From: Synechococcus sp. AG-670-F04
GTDB taxonomy: Bacteria; Cyanobacteriota; Cyanobacteriia; PCC-6307; Cyanobiaceae
Direction of reading: 5' to 3'
Assembly: GCA_003211515.1 (NCBI GenBank)
Contig: QCSN01000003.1
Coordinates: 1-64,000, forward strand
DNA length: 64,000 bases
The position numbers and the translations under genes were made by a program. How positions within the stretch are numbered: position 1 is the stretch's first letter; each line of letters opens with the position of its first letter. This document shows positions 1 to 9,470 of this stretch, in pieces. Below the pieces are notes generated by a model. It saw only the letters and a list, made by a program, of their open reading frames with translations, did no database searches and was not told where the DNA came from.

Positions 1-11
1 CTAATCACGTC

Positions 12-485
12 ATGATGCGAGTTTGGGATGCCTTCTTGTTTCTAATTATGGCCACCCTTTCGAACGGTGCAAAAGCAGGAACATGGTCGGATGTTGATGC
101 ACTTCGAGAACGGCTGGAACAAAACGGGGTTCGCGTTACGCAGCGTGATTGCCAACGGGGTTTGCAAGGGGCCTACGACGCACGACGGAACAACCTCATT
201 GTTTGTCGATCCCATCGCACCCCCAGGCAAGTTTGGAATACGTTGGCCCATGAAGCAGCGCATCGGATGCAGGATTGCGCAGGTAGAATGATTTCCAGGC
301 CCGAACACCTGCAATCCATGGTCAGGACCCTCGCTAAATATTCTCCTGAAGACATCGCTTCACTCAGAGCCTATCCACGCTCCCAGCACAACATTGAAAT
401 CGAAGCCCGATACACCGCCAAATTACCGCCCAATCAAGTCCTGCAGCTCTTTGATCGCTATTGCGAAGGAATGCAACGTGCCTGA
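12..485 (+). CDS. Small secreted protein with HExxH motif
   Basis: A 157-residue protein with a hydrophobic N-terminus (about residues 4-17) ending in an Ala-Lys-Ala type cleavage site near residue 22, so it is probably exported. Residues 80-84 read HEAAH, which fits the zinc-metallopeptidase HExxH pattern and is preceded by hydrophobic residues as in zincins. Four cysteines (about 47, 65, 89 and 152) could form disulfides outside the cytoplasm. No clear third metal ligand is identifiable, so peptidase activity is only an inference. Two adjacent ATG codons (12 and 15) are both possible starts. I recognise no named family. Confidence 0.7.
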   Translation: MMRVWDAFLFLIMATLSNGAKAGTWSDVDALRERLEQNGVRVTQRDCQRGLQGAYDARRNNLIVCRSHRTPRQVWNTLAHEAAHRMQDCAGRMISRPEHLQSMVRTLAKYSPEDIASLRAYPRSQHNIEIEARYTAKLPPNQVLQLFDRYCEGMQRA

Positions 486-620
486 CAATTTCAAATCAAC
501 GTTTTTTAATTGTGATCAACATCACAGCTTTTGACGACCAGCATCTCAATCGTGAAGGTCAAGCAGTGACATCATTGAACGATCTGGGTTCATCCCCCTT
601 CCCTTTACTTTTTTAAAGAC

Positions 621-797
621 ATGGAATTCATGATTCAAGAGTGGTCTCTCCACGTCGTTTTGATCGGCAGTGTTGCCGTCCTGGAAGCTGTCCGTGGGCC
701 TGAACGGATCAGCACCGATCTCAATCCCTTGGACTCTCCCCGTGAGATTGCCTACCAGTTGATTGATCAGCCCAGTTGTTCATTGAGATGTCATTAA
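621..797 (+). CDS. Small hypothetical protein, 58 aa
   Basis: A short ORF starting with ATG at 621, with a second ATG three codons later. It has a short hydrophobic stretch (about residues 11-21) followed by a polar tail rich in Pro, Arg and Asp. It lies alone between two secreted-protein genes on the same strand. The reading frame is open throughout and its composition looks like protein, but I recognise no family and the support is limited to that. Confidence 0.4.
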   Translation: MEFMIQEWSLHVVLIGSVAVLEAVRGPERISTDLNPLDSPREIAYQLIDQPSCSLRCH

Positions 798-965
798 TCT
801 GCATGCCTTGATATTGCCTAAGCTAGTTCATCTTGACCGATCGCCTTAAGTTTGTCGACTGTCACTCAGTTTGATTTGGTCATAGGTCTGTTGCAGCTGA
901 TTTGCATAAGACGCAATTCCTGATGTCAGACTTTTTCGGTAATTTAAACCACGAGAACACTTATT

Positions 966-1442
966 ATGGAATCACTGTTACTCCAAATTGCGATGGTAGC
1001 GATGAGTCAATTTGGGGGAGTGATGCACGCGCCAATGGCGATGAATCCTGGTCTTCCAAGTCGTCCTGCCATACCTATTCGGTACCCACAAGTCCCTGTT
1101 ATATCTGCTCCAAGGCCAAGGATCCCTGCATATCCGCAACAATCATCGACGATGCAAGCAGGCACTCTTGCTGCGACAACATGTTTGTTACGGTCTGGCC
1201 AGATTGATCGCGGACAGGCCATTTCAATTCTGAACCGTCAAGGTCAGCGTTTGGGTTGGTCTCCAAATTGGGGTCGCAACATTCCTCTCCAGGTGGTTGA
1301 TCGGACGATTGCATCATCAGGGGGATGTGCAGCACTCTTAGATCGAGTTCAGGGGGAAGCGACAAGTGGAATAACTCAAATTTCCGGCACGTCTGTTAGT
1401 CGTAGTGAACAGGAAGGATTTGGGCTTTATCCCTACCGTTGA
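966..1442 (+). CDS. Hypothetical Pro-rich probably exported protein
   Basis: A 158-residue protein with a moderately hydrophobic N-terminus, a Pro/Ile/Arg-rich low-complexity segment (about residues 28-60) and a more regular C-terminal half. The C-terminal half contains two cysteines near 74 and 120 and the phrase GQAISILNRQGQ. The latter resembles cyanobacterial proteins with a small helical domain of unknown function following a signal region, but I cannot name it. It is the last gene before the ctpA convergence and is followed by a structured, gene-free stretch. Confidence 0.55.
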   Translation: MESLLLQIAMVAMSQFGGVMHAPMAMNPGLPSRPAIPIRYPQVPVISAPRPRIPAYPQQSSTMQAGTLAATTCLLRSGQIDRGQAISILNRQGQRLGWSPNWGRNIPLQVVDRTIASSGGCAALLDRVQGEATSGITQISGTSVSRSEQEGFGLYPYR

Positions 1443-1614
1443 ACGGTTGAGATCGTCGGCAGTTAATGCCTTTAGACCTTTGGCTTGAAAGCTTTCTGAA
1501 CGCTTATTAAGTGAACGACTCCACTCGTATCAAGATCCATCAAGAGATATCAACTCATTGATGCAAAGTGGTAAAGAGTATAAACATCAACTGTTTCTGC
1601 CAGGTAATCACGAC

Positions 1615-1705
1615 AAACTATGGCAGGGCTTGCAATGCCCTGCTTTGCCGGGTGATCGGGACCTCGGCTCTAACCCTCTCTTGCGGGAGAGGGCTTTATT
1701 GTTCT
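1615..1705 (+). ncRNA. Candidate structured RNA: three consecutive hairpins
   Basis: Three hairpins follow one another with 3-5 nt spacers. The first is GCAGGGC (1623-1629) with GCCCTGC (1637-1643) and a 7-nt loop. The second is GCCGGGT (1647-1653) with ACC-T-CGGC (1661-1668), a 7-nt loop and one bulged T. The third is CCCTCTC (1674-1680) with GAGAGGG (1687-1693), followed by CTTTATTGTTCTTT, a weak T-rich tail expected of a terminator on this strand. The long gap 1443-1909 has no convincing protein; an ORF at 1558-1890 reads straight through these stems. The transcript start is unknown and I cannot assign an RNA family. Confidence 0.5.
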
Positions 1706-1909
1706 TTGGCATACAGGGGGTCTGGCCTGTTGCGAGACAAATTTGCAGTCAGCGTGGCATCTTAATTCCGACATTTTTGTTTCGTGTATTAGACTGTGTA
1801 TTGGATCAGACCAATAGACTTCTGTTGATTGATTTAATGTTATCTAAAACGTTCATGCATTGGCTCTTCGATGACGACCGAGCTGTTTAATTCATTGGCC
1901 AATTGAATA

Positions 1910-3274
1910 TCAAGATTGGTTCTTATTAATGAGAGCCGAATTTATGTTGCTTGACTTGGGGTTATAAGTTTGTGCTGAATTTGCCTTGCGCAAAACATTG
2001 ATCAGTGTTACTTCAGCGACACGATATTGGCTGTCTTTACCAGTGCCAAGATCATCTGCTGTGATCGAGCGAATTTCCTCTTCACTCATCTCAGCTTGAA
2101 CGTCTGGCTCAATGCCGTTCTTGTGGATGTCGCGACCACTGGGTGTGAGGTATTTTGCAATGGTGACCGTTAATCCAGAACCATCAGCCAGACCCCGCAC
2201 GGATTGCACAAGACCCTTCCCAAAGGTTTTCTTGCCGACTAGCTGAGCTCGATCATTGTCCTGAAGTGCCCCAGAAAGAATCTCACTGGCACTTGCAGAT
2301 CCTTCATTCACCAAAACAACCATTGGCTTATCCGTGATCGCGCTGCCGGTGGCACGTCGAACATCGCGAATCCCTTCACGCGTTCTGGTGCTAACAATGG
2401 TGCCCTCATTTAGCCATTGACGAGCAATATCGACGCTGGCTTCTAGCAAACCGCCAGGATTACTTCTTAAATCGAGCACATAACCCTGCGCTCCCTGCTC
2501 CTCCAACTCACGAATTGCATCACGCATTTCACGCGCAGCATTGGCATTGAATTGTTTGAGTCGGATATACCCAACCTTCCGCCCATTTGGAGCAGAATTA
2601 AGGGAGGTTTCAACAGCATTGATCTCAATGCGTGCCCGCACCAACGGGACGTCCAACAACACACCTTTCCGCCGGAGCCCAAGCACCACTTTTGTGCCCT
2701 CTGGACCACGAATGAGCTTGACCGCATCGGCCGTAGTCATTCCCTTTGTGCTTTCTCCGTCGATGCTGACGATCACATCCTGAGGTTGAACACCCGCCTT
2801 CGATGCTGGTGTCCCCTCAATCGGAGAAACAACGGTGAGTTCTTTGGTGTCTTTGTCCAGACTCAATTGAATGCCGACACCCCGCAGTTCTCCGGAGGTA
2901 TCGATCTGCATCTCTTTGAATTCCTTTGGATCCAAAAAGCGTGTGTATGGATCTTTCAGGCTGGCGAGCATGCCACGTATTGCTTCGTAGGATTCACCCG
3001 TTCCCGCATAAGATTTTGATAACAAATCTCGCCGTAATTGTTTCCAATTGTCTGGGGTGTAACTTCCGTTTGAGTCAAGAAAGTCACGATAAACGATTTG
3101 CCAGACTTGATCAATGACTTCTTTTGGACTGTCAGTGATTGATCCACCCGATGCACTCGGAAGACTCAGGCTGGGCTGAACAATGTTGAAGGCTGTAGCA
3201 ACACCTCCGATCCCTAGGAAGAGAAGCAGAGGACCCGACCGCAGAATGGAACGCAACTGGAACGGTCTGGGCAT
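1910..3274 (-). CDS. ctpA: Carboxyl-terminal processing protease (S41A, CtpA type)
   Basis: A 454-residue serine protease of the CtpA/Prc/Tsp family. In cyanobacteria such enzymes trim the C-terminus of the photosystem II D1 precursor in the lumen, and paralogues also process other exported proteins. The N-terminus has an uncleaved-anchor-like or signal hydrophobic stretch (about 14-30). A PDZ domain covers about 117-205. The catalytic Ser-Lys dyad is visible as S328 in the GSASASE motif and K353 in FGKG, the usual 25-residue spacing. The C-terminal tail after about 430 is Asn/Ser-rich and probably disordered. Cyanobacteria often carry two or three paralogues, so which one this is (ctpA, B or C) is not settled by sequence alone. 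Confidence 0.9.
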   Translation of the reverse strand: MPRPFQLRSILRSGPLLLFLGIGGVATAFNIVQPSLSLPSASGGSITDSPKEVIDQVWQIVYRDFLDSNGSYTPDNWKQLRRDLLSKSYAGTGESYEAIRGMLASLKDPYTRFLDPKEFKEMQIDTSGELRGVGIQLSLDKDTKELTVVSPIEGTPASKAGVQPQDVIVSIDGESTKGMTTADAVKLIRGPEGTKVVLGLRRKGVLLDVPLVRARIEINAVETSLNSAPNGRKVGYIRLKQFNANAAREMRDAIRELEEQGAQGYVLDLRSNPGGLLEASVDIARQWLNEGTIVSTRTREGIRDVRRATGSAITDKPMVVLVNEGSASASEILSGALQDNDRAQLVGKKTFGKGLVQSVRGLADGSGLTVTIAKYLTPSGRDIHKNGIEPDVQAEMSEEEIRSITADDLGTGKDSQYRVAEVTLINVLRKANSAQTYNPKSSNINSALINKNQS

Positions 3275-3306
3275 GAGCCCTCAGCAATGTCTTTACATTA
3301 ACGACA

Positions 3307-4527
3307 TCAAGCTGGATCGACCCAGCGACCGTCATCCTTGATCAACTGGATCAGGGCTTCGACTCCTTCCGACTCCGGCACACGCCGAATCTCCTCTCGC
3401 CCCCTGTACAGAGAAATCACTCCCGGTGCACCTCCCACATAGCCGTAATCCGCATCGGCCATCTCTCCTGGCCCATTGACGATGCAGCCCATCACGGCAA
3501 TGTCGAGACCAGTGAGGTGATCCGTGGCGATGCGCACCTGCTTGAGCACCTCCTCGAGGTTGAACAGCGTTCGTCCACAGCTGGGGCATGCCACATACTC
3601 CACCATGGTTTTGCGGAGTCCCAATGCTTGGAGAATCGAGTAGCAAACCGGAATTTCTTGTTCAGGTGCTTCCGTCAATGAAACCCGAATCGTGTCCCCC
3701 AGGCCCTCGGACAGAAGCGTGGCGATTCCAGCTGTACTTTTGATCCGTCCGTAATCACCATCACCCGCTTCAGTGACCCCGAGATGGAGTGGGTAATTGA
3801 ATCCTTCGCGATCAAGTGTGTCAGCCATCATGCGATAAGCGGCCATCATCACCGGGGCCCGCGATGCCTTCATTGAAATCACGATGTTGTGATAATCCAA
3901 CTCATCACAGATCCGTACAAATTCCATGGCGGATTCGACCATCCCCCAAGGTGTATCTCCATAGGTGAACAACATGCGCTCAGCCAAGGAGCCATGATTC
4001 ACTCCAATTCTCAAGGCCTTGTTCTGGTCGCGCAACAAAGTGACCAGCGGCGCAAATGTTTCACGAATTTTCAGACCGATCGAATCAAATTCTTCCTTTG
4101 AAAATTCCTGGCGATCCGGATCTGGCTTTCCAAAGACAAACAAGCCAGGATTAATTCTGACCTTGTCAACGTGTTTTGCCACTTCGATGGCGATCTTCAC
4201 CCCGTTGTGATGCACATCTGCGACGAGTGGAACATCACAGCCTTCCGCCCGAAGCCGCTCACGGATCTGACCCATGGCCACGGCATGGGATCTGGATGGC
4301 GCCGTAACACGCACAATTTCACAGCCTGCATCGGCCAGGCGTCTGATCCCTGCAACAGCTCCGTCGATATCGAGCGTGTCTTCATTGATCATCGATTGCA
4401 CGACCACTGGATGGTCACTGCCGATCGGCACCTTCCCTACCCAGACGGTCCGCGTCCGGCGTCGATGAATCTGCGTGTCGTAACGACGGTTGAGATCAGC
4501 CTGAGTGGTCTGAAGAGTGGCCGTCAT
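3307..4527 (-). CDS. ispG: 4-hydroxy-3-methylbut-2-enyl diphosphate synthase
   Basis: IspG (GcpE) converts MEcPP to HMBPP in the plastid/bacterial MEP isoprenoid pathway, using a 4Fe-4S cluster and, in cyanobacteria, reduced ferredoxin. The N-terminal TIM barrel is recognisable from [17 protein letters not shown]. The cluster ligands lie in CPSCGRTLF and GCIVNGPGE near the C-terminus. I chose the ATG at 4527 (406 aa) because an upstream ATG at 4590 would run into the 3' end of the neighbouring glycosylase gene, and the extra residues do not look like IspG. It lies 32 bp upstream of ctpA on the same strand, so the two may be cotranscribed. Confidence 0.95.
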   Translation of the reverse strand: MTATLQTTQADLNRRYDTQIHRRRTRTVWVGKVPIGSDHPVVVQSMINEDTLDIDGAVAGIRRLADAGCEIVRVTAPSRSHAVAMGQIRERLRAEGCDVPLVADVHHNGVKIAIEVAKHVDKVRINPGLFVFGKPDPDRQEFSKEEFDSIGLKIRETFAPLVTLLRDQNKALRIGVNHGSLAERMLFTYGDTPWGMVESAMEFVRICDELDYHNIVISMKASRAPVMMAAYRMMADTLDREGFNYPLHLGVTEAGDGDYGRIKSTAGIATLLSEGLGDTIRVSLTEAPEQEIPVCYSILQALGLRKTMVEYVACPSCGRTLFNLEEVLKQVRIATDHLTGLDIAVMGCIVNGPGEMADADYGYVGGAPGVISLYRGREEIRRVPESEGVEALIQLIKDDGRWVDPA

Positions 4528-4549
4528 GGCGTGTGGCGACGCAATCGAG

Positions 4550-5113
4550 TCAACGTTCGCACAGGCGCCGTCGAACGGTGGCCAGGTCATGTCGGGTCAG
4601 ATCCCATGGACCGCCCTTCGCATCAGGGGAGTGGCGGAGCAGATAGGAGGGGTGAAAGATCGGCATCACCAGCCGGTTCTGCCACGTCGTCCACGTTCCA
4701 CGCAACATCGTCATTCCACCTTTCAAGCCAAGGATGGCTTCCACCGCTGTCGCCCCGGCGAGCACGATCACCTGCGGGTCCACCTGAGCAAGTTGCAGAT
4801 CCAACCAGCGTCGACAGGCTGAAAGCTCACCGCGTTTGGGGCGTCTGTTGCCAGGCGGCCTGCACTTGACGGCATTGCAGATATACAGATCACGATCGAG
4901 CTGAAAGCCAACGTCCTGCAACAGCCGATCGAGGGTCTTCCCTGAACGCCCCACGAAGGGTTGCCCCAGAGCATCCTCCTTCGCGCCTGGGGCTTCACCG
5001 ATCAACATCAAACGGGCCTCTGGGTTCCCTCGTGAAATCACAACGTTCTGACGTGTATCCGCAAGGGGACAGGCGGTGCAGTCGCGGCACTGTTTCAGCT
5101 GTTCAGGATCCAT
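4550..5113 (-). CDS. Family 4 (Fe-S) uracil-DNA glycosylase
   Basis: Removes uracil from DNA at the first step of base-excision repair. Family 4/5 signatures are visible: the uracil-binding motif GEAPGAKED, the late HPSYLLR motif, and Cys ligands for a 4Fe-4S cluster, with CRDCTACPL at the N-terminus and further Cys in NAVKCRPP and ACRRW. Length (187 aa from this start) is typical. The frame is open up to an ATG at 5146, which would overlap the upstream VOC gene more; the ATG at 5113 (MDPEQL) gives the usual family N-terminus. It lies between the VOC gene and ispG in a minus-strand run. Confidence 0.88.
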   Translation of the reverse strand: MDPEQLKQCRDCTACPLADTRQNVVISRGNPEARLMLIGEAPGAKEDALGQPFVGRSGKTLDRLLQDVGFQLDRDLYICNAVKCRPPGNRRPKRGELSACRRWLDLQLAQVDPQVIVLAGATAVEAILGLKGGMTMLRGTWTTWQNRLVMPIFHPSYLLRHSPDAKGGPWDLTRHDLATVRRRLCER

Positions 5114-5513
5114 GCCTATCCATTGCGATACCGGAGCTGGGCACAACGATCAGGAACGGGTTCTCTTCTGGATCAAGAAGCCAGGCCTCTGCACCGAAGG
5201 GTTCGGAGCGTGGTGCTTCCAGCACCGTTGCGCCTTTCGCTCGGAGATCAGTCACGACAGTCTGGAGTTGTTTGATCGGTTCTTCGTGTTCTTGAAGCCT
5301 CAGACAGGGTGCTAAGCAACGACCTTTCGAAGGGAACGGACGCGTCCTTGAGGGCCTGTAGAACTCGATCCGAAGGTCTTGCGAAATGGTGAGGATCCAA
5401 TGGTGTTGCGCCAAACCCTGATGCGGCTGACCCGCCAACAGCTCCGCGTAAAAAAGGACCAACTGCGCTGGATTGTGTGATGCAAGGACCCAGCTGAACT
5501 GCGTTGTAGACAT
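5103..5513 (-). CDS. VOC (glyoxalase/dioxygenase-fold) family protein
   Basis: A single-domain VOC-superfamily protein of about 136 residues. The pattern is the usual beta-alpha-beta-beta-beta repeat, with FSWVLASHNPAQLVLFYAELL at the start and WLLDPEENPFLIVV near the end, like glyoxalase/bleomycin-resistance proteins. Substrate and metal use cannot be told from sequence. I chose ATG at 5513 (MSTTQF), 11 codons inside the open frame. It overlaps the downstream glycosylase by about 11 bp and is divergent from the aminotransferase. Confidence 0.72.
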   Translation of the reverse strand: MSTTQFSWVLASHNPAQLVLFYAELLAGQPHQGLAQHHWILTISQDLRIEFYRPSRTRPFPSKGRCLAPCLRLQEHEEPIKQLQTVVTDLRAKGATVLEAPRSEPFGAEAWLLDPEENPFLIVVPSSGIAMDRHGS

Positions 5514-5597
5514 CCTGAAAGCATGAACACAGGTTGTGCGGGGCACCAGGTAAGGCAGGATGAGATTTTTAAGCGCACCTGGGGTGGTGCGTCGCCG

Positions 5598-6776
5598 ATG
5601 CCCCGTCTGCCTGTTCTCTCAGATCGCGCCAACGCCCTCAAGCCATCCTTGACGCTCGAGATCTCGGCTCGGGCCAGAGTCCTTCAGAACCAGGGGCATG
5701 ACATCTGCAGTCTCAGCGCTGGTGAACCGGATTTCAATACTCCAAATTTCATTATCGAGGCCGCTCAGAATGCACTGCGTGATGGAGTGACCCGCTACGG
5801 ACCAGCAGCGGGAGCGCCAGAGCTTCGGGCGGCAGTGGCTGAAAAGTTGACTCGGGAAAACGGAATTCCGACCCAGCCCACTCAGGTGCTGATCACCAAC
5901 GGTGGCAAACAGGCGATCTACAACCTCTTTCAGGTCCTGCTGAATCCTGGGGATGAGGTTCTGCTGCCAGCTCCTTACTGGTTGAGTTATCCCGAAATGG
6001 CTCGTCTCGCCGGAGCCAAGGTGAATGTGATTCCGACCTCATCAGCGGATGGGTTTCGCCTGGATCTTTCTCTGCTTGAAGAGCACATCACAGAGAAAAG
6101 CAAACTGCTGATCCTCAATTCCCCTGGCAATCCCACCGGCCATGTGATGTCACGTGCTGATCTGGAGGGTGTCGTTGCACTGATGCATCGCTATCCGCAG
6201 GTCGATGTCATGAGTGATGAGATCTATGAATATTTGCTGGCAGATGGTCAGGAACATTGCAGCTTTGCCTCCATTGATGACGATCTTCTCGAGCGCTGTT
6301 ACACCGTTAACGGATTCGCCAAGGGATGGGCGATGACCGGTTGGCGGCTCGGATATCTCGCTGGTTCTGAGCCAGTGATCAAAGCAGCTGCTGCATTGCA
6401 GAGTCAAAGCACGAGCAATGTCTGCAGCTTTGCCCAGCGAGGGGCCCTGGCGGCCCTTCAGGGATCCAGGGATTGCGTCAGAGCGATGGCCGAGACCTAC
6501 AACGTCCGTCGCAAATTGCTCAGTAAGGGTTTGCGTTCCATTGATGGGATCACGCTGTCTGAGCCACAAGGTGCCTTCTACGCGTTCCCTGAGCTCCCCG
6601 ATATCAAAGGTGGATCAATGGAGTTCTGCCGACGGGCCCTCGATGAAAAAGGATTGGCTGTGATTCCTGGGATTGCTTTCGGCAATGACAGGTGCATCAG
6701 GCTCTCCTGCGCTGTCTCGCATGAGACGATCAGCGAAGGCCTTGAACGTCTGAGTGATTTCCTCAGAACGTATTGA
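5598..6776 (+). CDS. aspC: PLP-dependent class I aminotransferase (aspartate type)
   Basis: A 392-residue fold-type I aminotransferase. Diagnostic stretches are SAGEPDFNTP, ITNGGKQAIYN, LNSPGNPTG, MSDEIYEYL and the Schiff-base lysine in GFAKGWAMTGWRLGY, followed by an Arg-containing IRLSCA near the C-terminus. This pattern fits the Thermus-type aspartate (or aspartate/prephenate) aminotransferases, which make aspartate or arogenate from a glutamate donor. The ATG at 5598 (MPRLPVLS) is chosen over 5523 because the family starts just before the LSDRANALKPS segment. It lies 26 bp before phnD on the same strand; a shared transcript is possible, but a functional link is not obvious. Confidence 0.9.
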   Translation: MPRLPVLSDRANALKPSLTLEISARARVLQNQGHDICSLSAGEPDFNTPNFIIEAAQNALRDGVTRYGPAAGAPELRAAVAEKLTRENGIPTQPTQVLITNGGKQAIYNLFQVLLNPGDEVLLPAPYWLSYPEMARLAGAKVNVIPTSSADGFRLDLSLLEEHITEKSKLLILNSPGNPTGHVMSRADLEGVVALMHRYPQVDVMSDEIYEYLLADGQEHCSFASIDDDLLERCYTVNGFAKGWAMTGWRLGYLAGSEPVIKAAAALQSQSTSNVCSFAQRGALAALQGSRDCVRAMAETYNVRRKLLSKGLRSIDGITLSEPQGAFYAFPELPDIKGGSMEFCRRALDEKGLAVIPGIAFGNDRCIRLSCAVSHETISEGLERLSDFLRTY

Positions 6777-6802
6777 TTTGGCCCAAGTCATTACAAAACG
6801 CG

Positions 6803-7702
6803 ATGCCCATTCGAGAAAACAAGGCCGCAGTTGTCGCTGGACTTCTCCTCAGCCTTGCAACCGCGGCCACACCAACCCCTGCAGCACCAGTCCTGCGGGT
6901 CGGTGCGATTCCTGACCAAAATCCAGAAAAGCTCAACAGGCTCTACGGGGCGCTCTCCAGCGAGTTAGGTGAACAACTCAAGGTCAAGGTGCGTTACGTA
7001 CCGGTTAGTAATTACGCCGCTGCGGTCAGCGCTTTTCGAGCCGGGAGCCTCGACCTTGTCTGGTTCGGTGGCCTGACCGGAGTCCAGGCGCGCCTGCAAA
7101 CACCTGGTGCCCGTGTTCTTGCCCAGCGCGATATCGATGCTCGGTTCACGAGTGTGTTCATCGCCAATGGCAGCAGTGGTTTACGCCCTTTGAGCAGCCA
7201 GGATCAGCTCATCCAGTTGAAAGGAAAACGATTCACGTTCGGCTCTGAGAGTTCGACCTCAGGTCGCCTGATGCCTCAATATTTCATGCAACAGGTTGGT
7301 GTTCTGCCAAGCCAATTCGCAGGCGGTCGCCCTGGATTCAGTGGAAGCCACGACGCCACCATTGCCCTGGTTCAGAGCGGTGCTTATCAGGTTGGTGCTC
7401 TCAACGAACAGGTCTGGAAGAGCAACGTCAAAAATGGCCGTATCGATCCAGCCAAAGTGCGTGTGATTTGGCGAACACCTTCCTACGTCGATTACCACTG
7501 GGTCGCACGACCTGGCCTTGATCAGCGGTTTGGGGCTGGGTTCACCCAACGGATTCAGACCACTCTGATCGGGTTAGAACCCGACACAAGCCGACGTGAG
7601 CTTGTGTTGTCACTGTTTGGTGCCAAGCGATTCATTCCAGCGAACGCCAACCACTACGCAGCAATCGAGAAGGTGGGCCGTCAGCTAGGAAAGATCCGTT
7701 GA
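6803..7702 (+). CDS. phnD: PhnD-type phosphonate/phosphite-binding protein
   Basis: Periplasmic solute-binding protein of a phosphonate/phosphite ABC importer. It has a signal peptide (about residues 8-28, ending TPAAP), then the family pattern VGAIPDQNPEKL, VPVSNYAAAVSAFRAG, DLVWFGGLTGVQAR and FTFGSESSTSGRLMPQY. From this ATG it is 299 residues. The stop codon overlaps the phnC start (TTGA), so expression is coupled. Marine picocyanobacterial PhnD homologues bind phosphite or methylphosphonate; which ligand applies here cannot be told. No C-P lyase genes or phosphite dehydrogenase are in the window. Confidence 0.88.
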   Translation: MPIRENKAAVVAGLLLSLATAATPTPAAPVLRVGAIPDQNPEKLNRLYGALSSELGEQLKVKVRYVPVSNYAAAVSAFRAGSLDLVWFGGLTGVQARLQTPGARVLAQRDIDARFTSVFIANGSSGLRPLSSQDQLIQLKGKRFTFGSESSTSGRLMPQYFMQQVGVLPSQFAGGRPGFSGSHDATIALVQSGAYQVGALNEQVWKSNVKNGRIDPAKVRVIWRTPSYVDYHWVARPGLDQRFGAGFTQRIQTTLIGLEPDTSRRELVLSLFGAKRFIPANANHYAAIEKVGRQLGKIR

Positions 7703-8403
7703 TCGGTGTTCTCGAGTTGGAGGAGGTGGCCTTCACAGGCCGTCTCCGTCCACTCAGTCTCCGAATCAATCCGGGAGAACACATCTGCCTGCTCGGCCGC
7801 AGCGGCGCTGGCAAGAGCACTCTGCTGCAGTTGGCCAATGGCAGTCTCAAGCCAGATCACGGCCAAGTCCGTTGGGACGGTACTGCGCTTCCACAGCTCT
7901 CGCGACGACGACGATGTGACATCGGCACCCTGTGGCAGGACCTGCTGCTTGTCGAAGAACTCAATGTCGTTCAGAACATCAACGCAGGGGCGCTGGGGCG
8001 GCATTCCCTGTTCTGGGCGCTTCGCAATCTTGTGGGCACTCTGAATGAGGGCGCCTGCCACGAGGTGATGCTCCAAGTTGGATTGGAGAGCGATCTGCTG
8101 TTCACGTCTGTGGCTGCGCTGTCGGGGGGGCAACGCCAGAGGGTTGCACTCGCGAGGTTGCTCCGCCAGGAACCATCGTTGGTTCTCGCTGATGAACCCT
8201 TATCAGCCTTGGATCCAGCGCTCAGTGAGCTGGTTCTCGACCGACTCCTGATCCAGAGCAGCTGCCTCGTGAGTCTGCATCGTCCCGACCTTGCTTGCCG
8301 CTTCGATCGGGTGATTGGCCTGGTCGATGGAGAGCTGGTGTTGGACGAACCGGCAACGGGACTCAACCCGGACGATCTGACATGGCTTTACACAACGATC
8401 TGA
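7699..8403 (+). CDS. phnC: PhnC-type phosphonate ABC transporter ATPase
   Basis: ATP-binding subunit, 234 residues. The Walker A GRSGAGKST, the signature LSGGQRQRVAL and the Walker B/Glu SLVLADEP are all intact, with the switch His in SLHRPDL. It starts with TTG at 7699, sharing bases with the phnD stop. The permease ATG lies 22 bp inside its 3' end, so phnD, phnC and phnE form a translationally coupled unit. Confidence 0.88.
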   Translation: MIGVLELEEVAFTGRLRPLSLRINPGEHICLLGRSGAGKSTLLQLANGSLKPDHGQVRWDGTALPQLSRRRRCDIGTLWQDLLLVEELNVVQNINAGALGRHSLFWALRNLVGTLNEGACHEVMLQVGLESDLLFTSVAALSGGQRQRVALARLLRQEPSLVLADEPLSALDPALSELVLDRLLIQSSCLVSLHRPDLACRFDRVIGLVDGELVLDEPATGLNPDDLTWLYTTI

Positions 8404-9379
8404 GGCCAGCACTGCCATTGCTGCCGCTTTTGCCAGGAGTGGTCATACCAGTGCTCGCAGGGAAGGTCGCCCTGGATCTGCATGGAGGTGGACTGGATCT
8501 GCTTGCTGGTTTTTTCGGCGCAGCGCTGCACCCTTCATGGGATCTGACTCTGATCGAAGCCCTGTGGCGCGGGCTTCAAATCACCGTCTTCACGGCGATG
8601 TTGTCCTGGAGCGGGAGCTGCTTGTTCGGCTGCGTTCTCGGCTTCCTCAGTTCCGAAAAAATCTGCACATTGTTGATCAGCTCAGCCGCGCCTTCCCGAT
8701 GGCTTCGGCGGGTTCTCGCTCCACTGCGATCGCTTCATGAACTGATCTGGGGATTGCTGCTGCTGCAGCTGTGTGGATTGAACGCCTGGGTTGCAGTTGC
8801 CGCCATCGCCCTCCCCTACACATCGTTAATGGCAAGGGTTGTTGCTGATCAGATCGACAGCCACGACACCCCAACACTGATGGCGCTTCAGTGCATGGGA
8901 GCCGGCTCTCTTGCCAACCTGCTGACAGCGCTCTGGCCTGCCGTCAGCACGTCTCTCGGTCATCACATGGCCCATCGACTGGAGTGCGCGTTGCGCTCGG
9001 CACTGTTGTTGGGTGTTTTCGGCTTGGGGGGCCTGGGAACAGACCTGAAACTCAGCCTCCAGTCGCTGCAATTCCGTGAACTCTGGAGTGGACTCTGGTT
9101 GCTGGCGATTGTGATGGCGATGCTCGAACTGCTGGTGCACCGCAGCCGCTCGAAGCTTGTTCTACCGGCGATGGGCCTCGCACCCCTCATCGCCATCCCC
9201 TGGGGACGATCCCTGGATCTGGATCTTGCGATTCCAACGATCCTGCTGCCAGCGAATCCGCTGTTCACTGGCACGGTTCGAGAGTCCCTCGCTTCGGCAC
9301 TGGCTTCCGCGCCCTGGGCTGATCTCATGCTGTCCACGCTCGGACTGACCCTGCTGGCCAGCGCCATCGCGATTGCTGG

Positions 9380-9388
9380 CCCCCCCCC
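9380..9388 (+). repeat. Homopolymer C9 at the phnE frameshift
   Basis: Nine consecutive C. The frame in which the upstream permease half is read is lost exactly here, and the downstream half is in the +1 frame. Such a tract is prone both to replication or transcription slippage and to miscounting during sequencing. Confidence 0.85.
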
Positions 9389-9461
9389 TGGGCTTGTTGC
9401 TCCTCCCAGGACGCTTGAGCAACATCACACAACGATTCGTCTGGGGCGGCCTGCGTTTGCT

Positions 9462-9470
9462 CCCCCCCCC
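9462..9470 (+). repeat. Second homopolymer C9 in phnE
   Basis: A second nine-C run 82 bp after the first, encoding Pro-Pro-Pro in the restored permease frame. It does not shift the frame as sequenced, but it is an additional slippage site in the same gene. Confidence 0.85.

Noticed and set aside
1558-1890. 110-codon frame on the plus strand
   Set aside because: It runs through the three RNA hairpins, has no recognisable domain and a poor start; the RNA explanation is better.
4171-4869. 232-codon plus-strand frame
   Set aside because: Antisense shadow of ispG and the uracil-DNA glycosylase, whose motifs are unambiguous.
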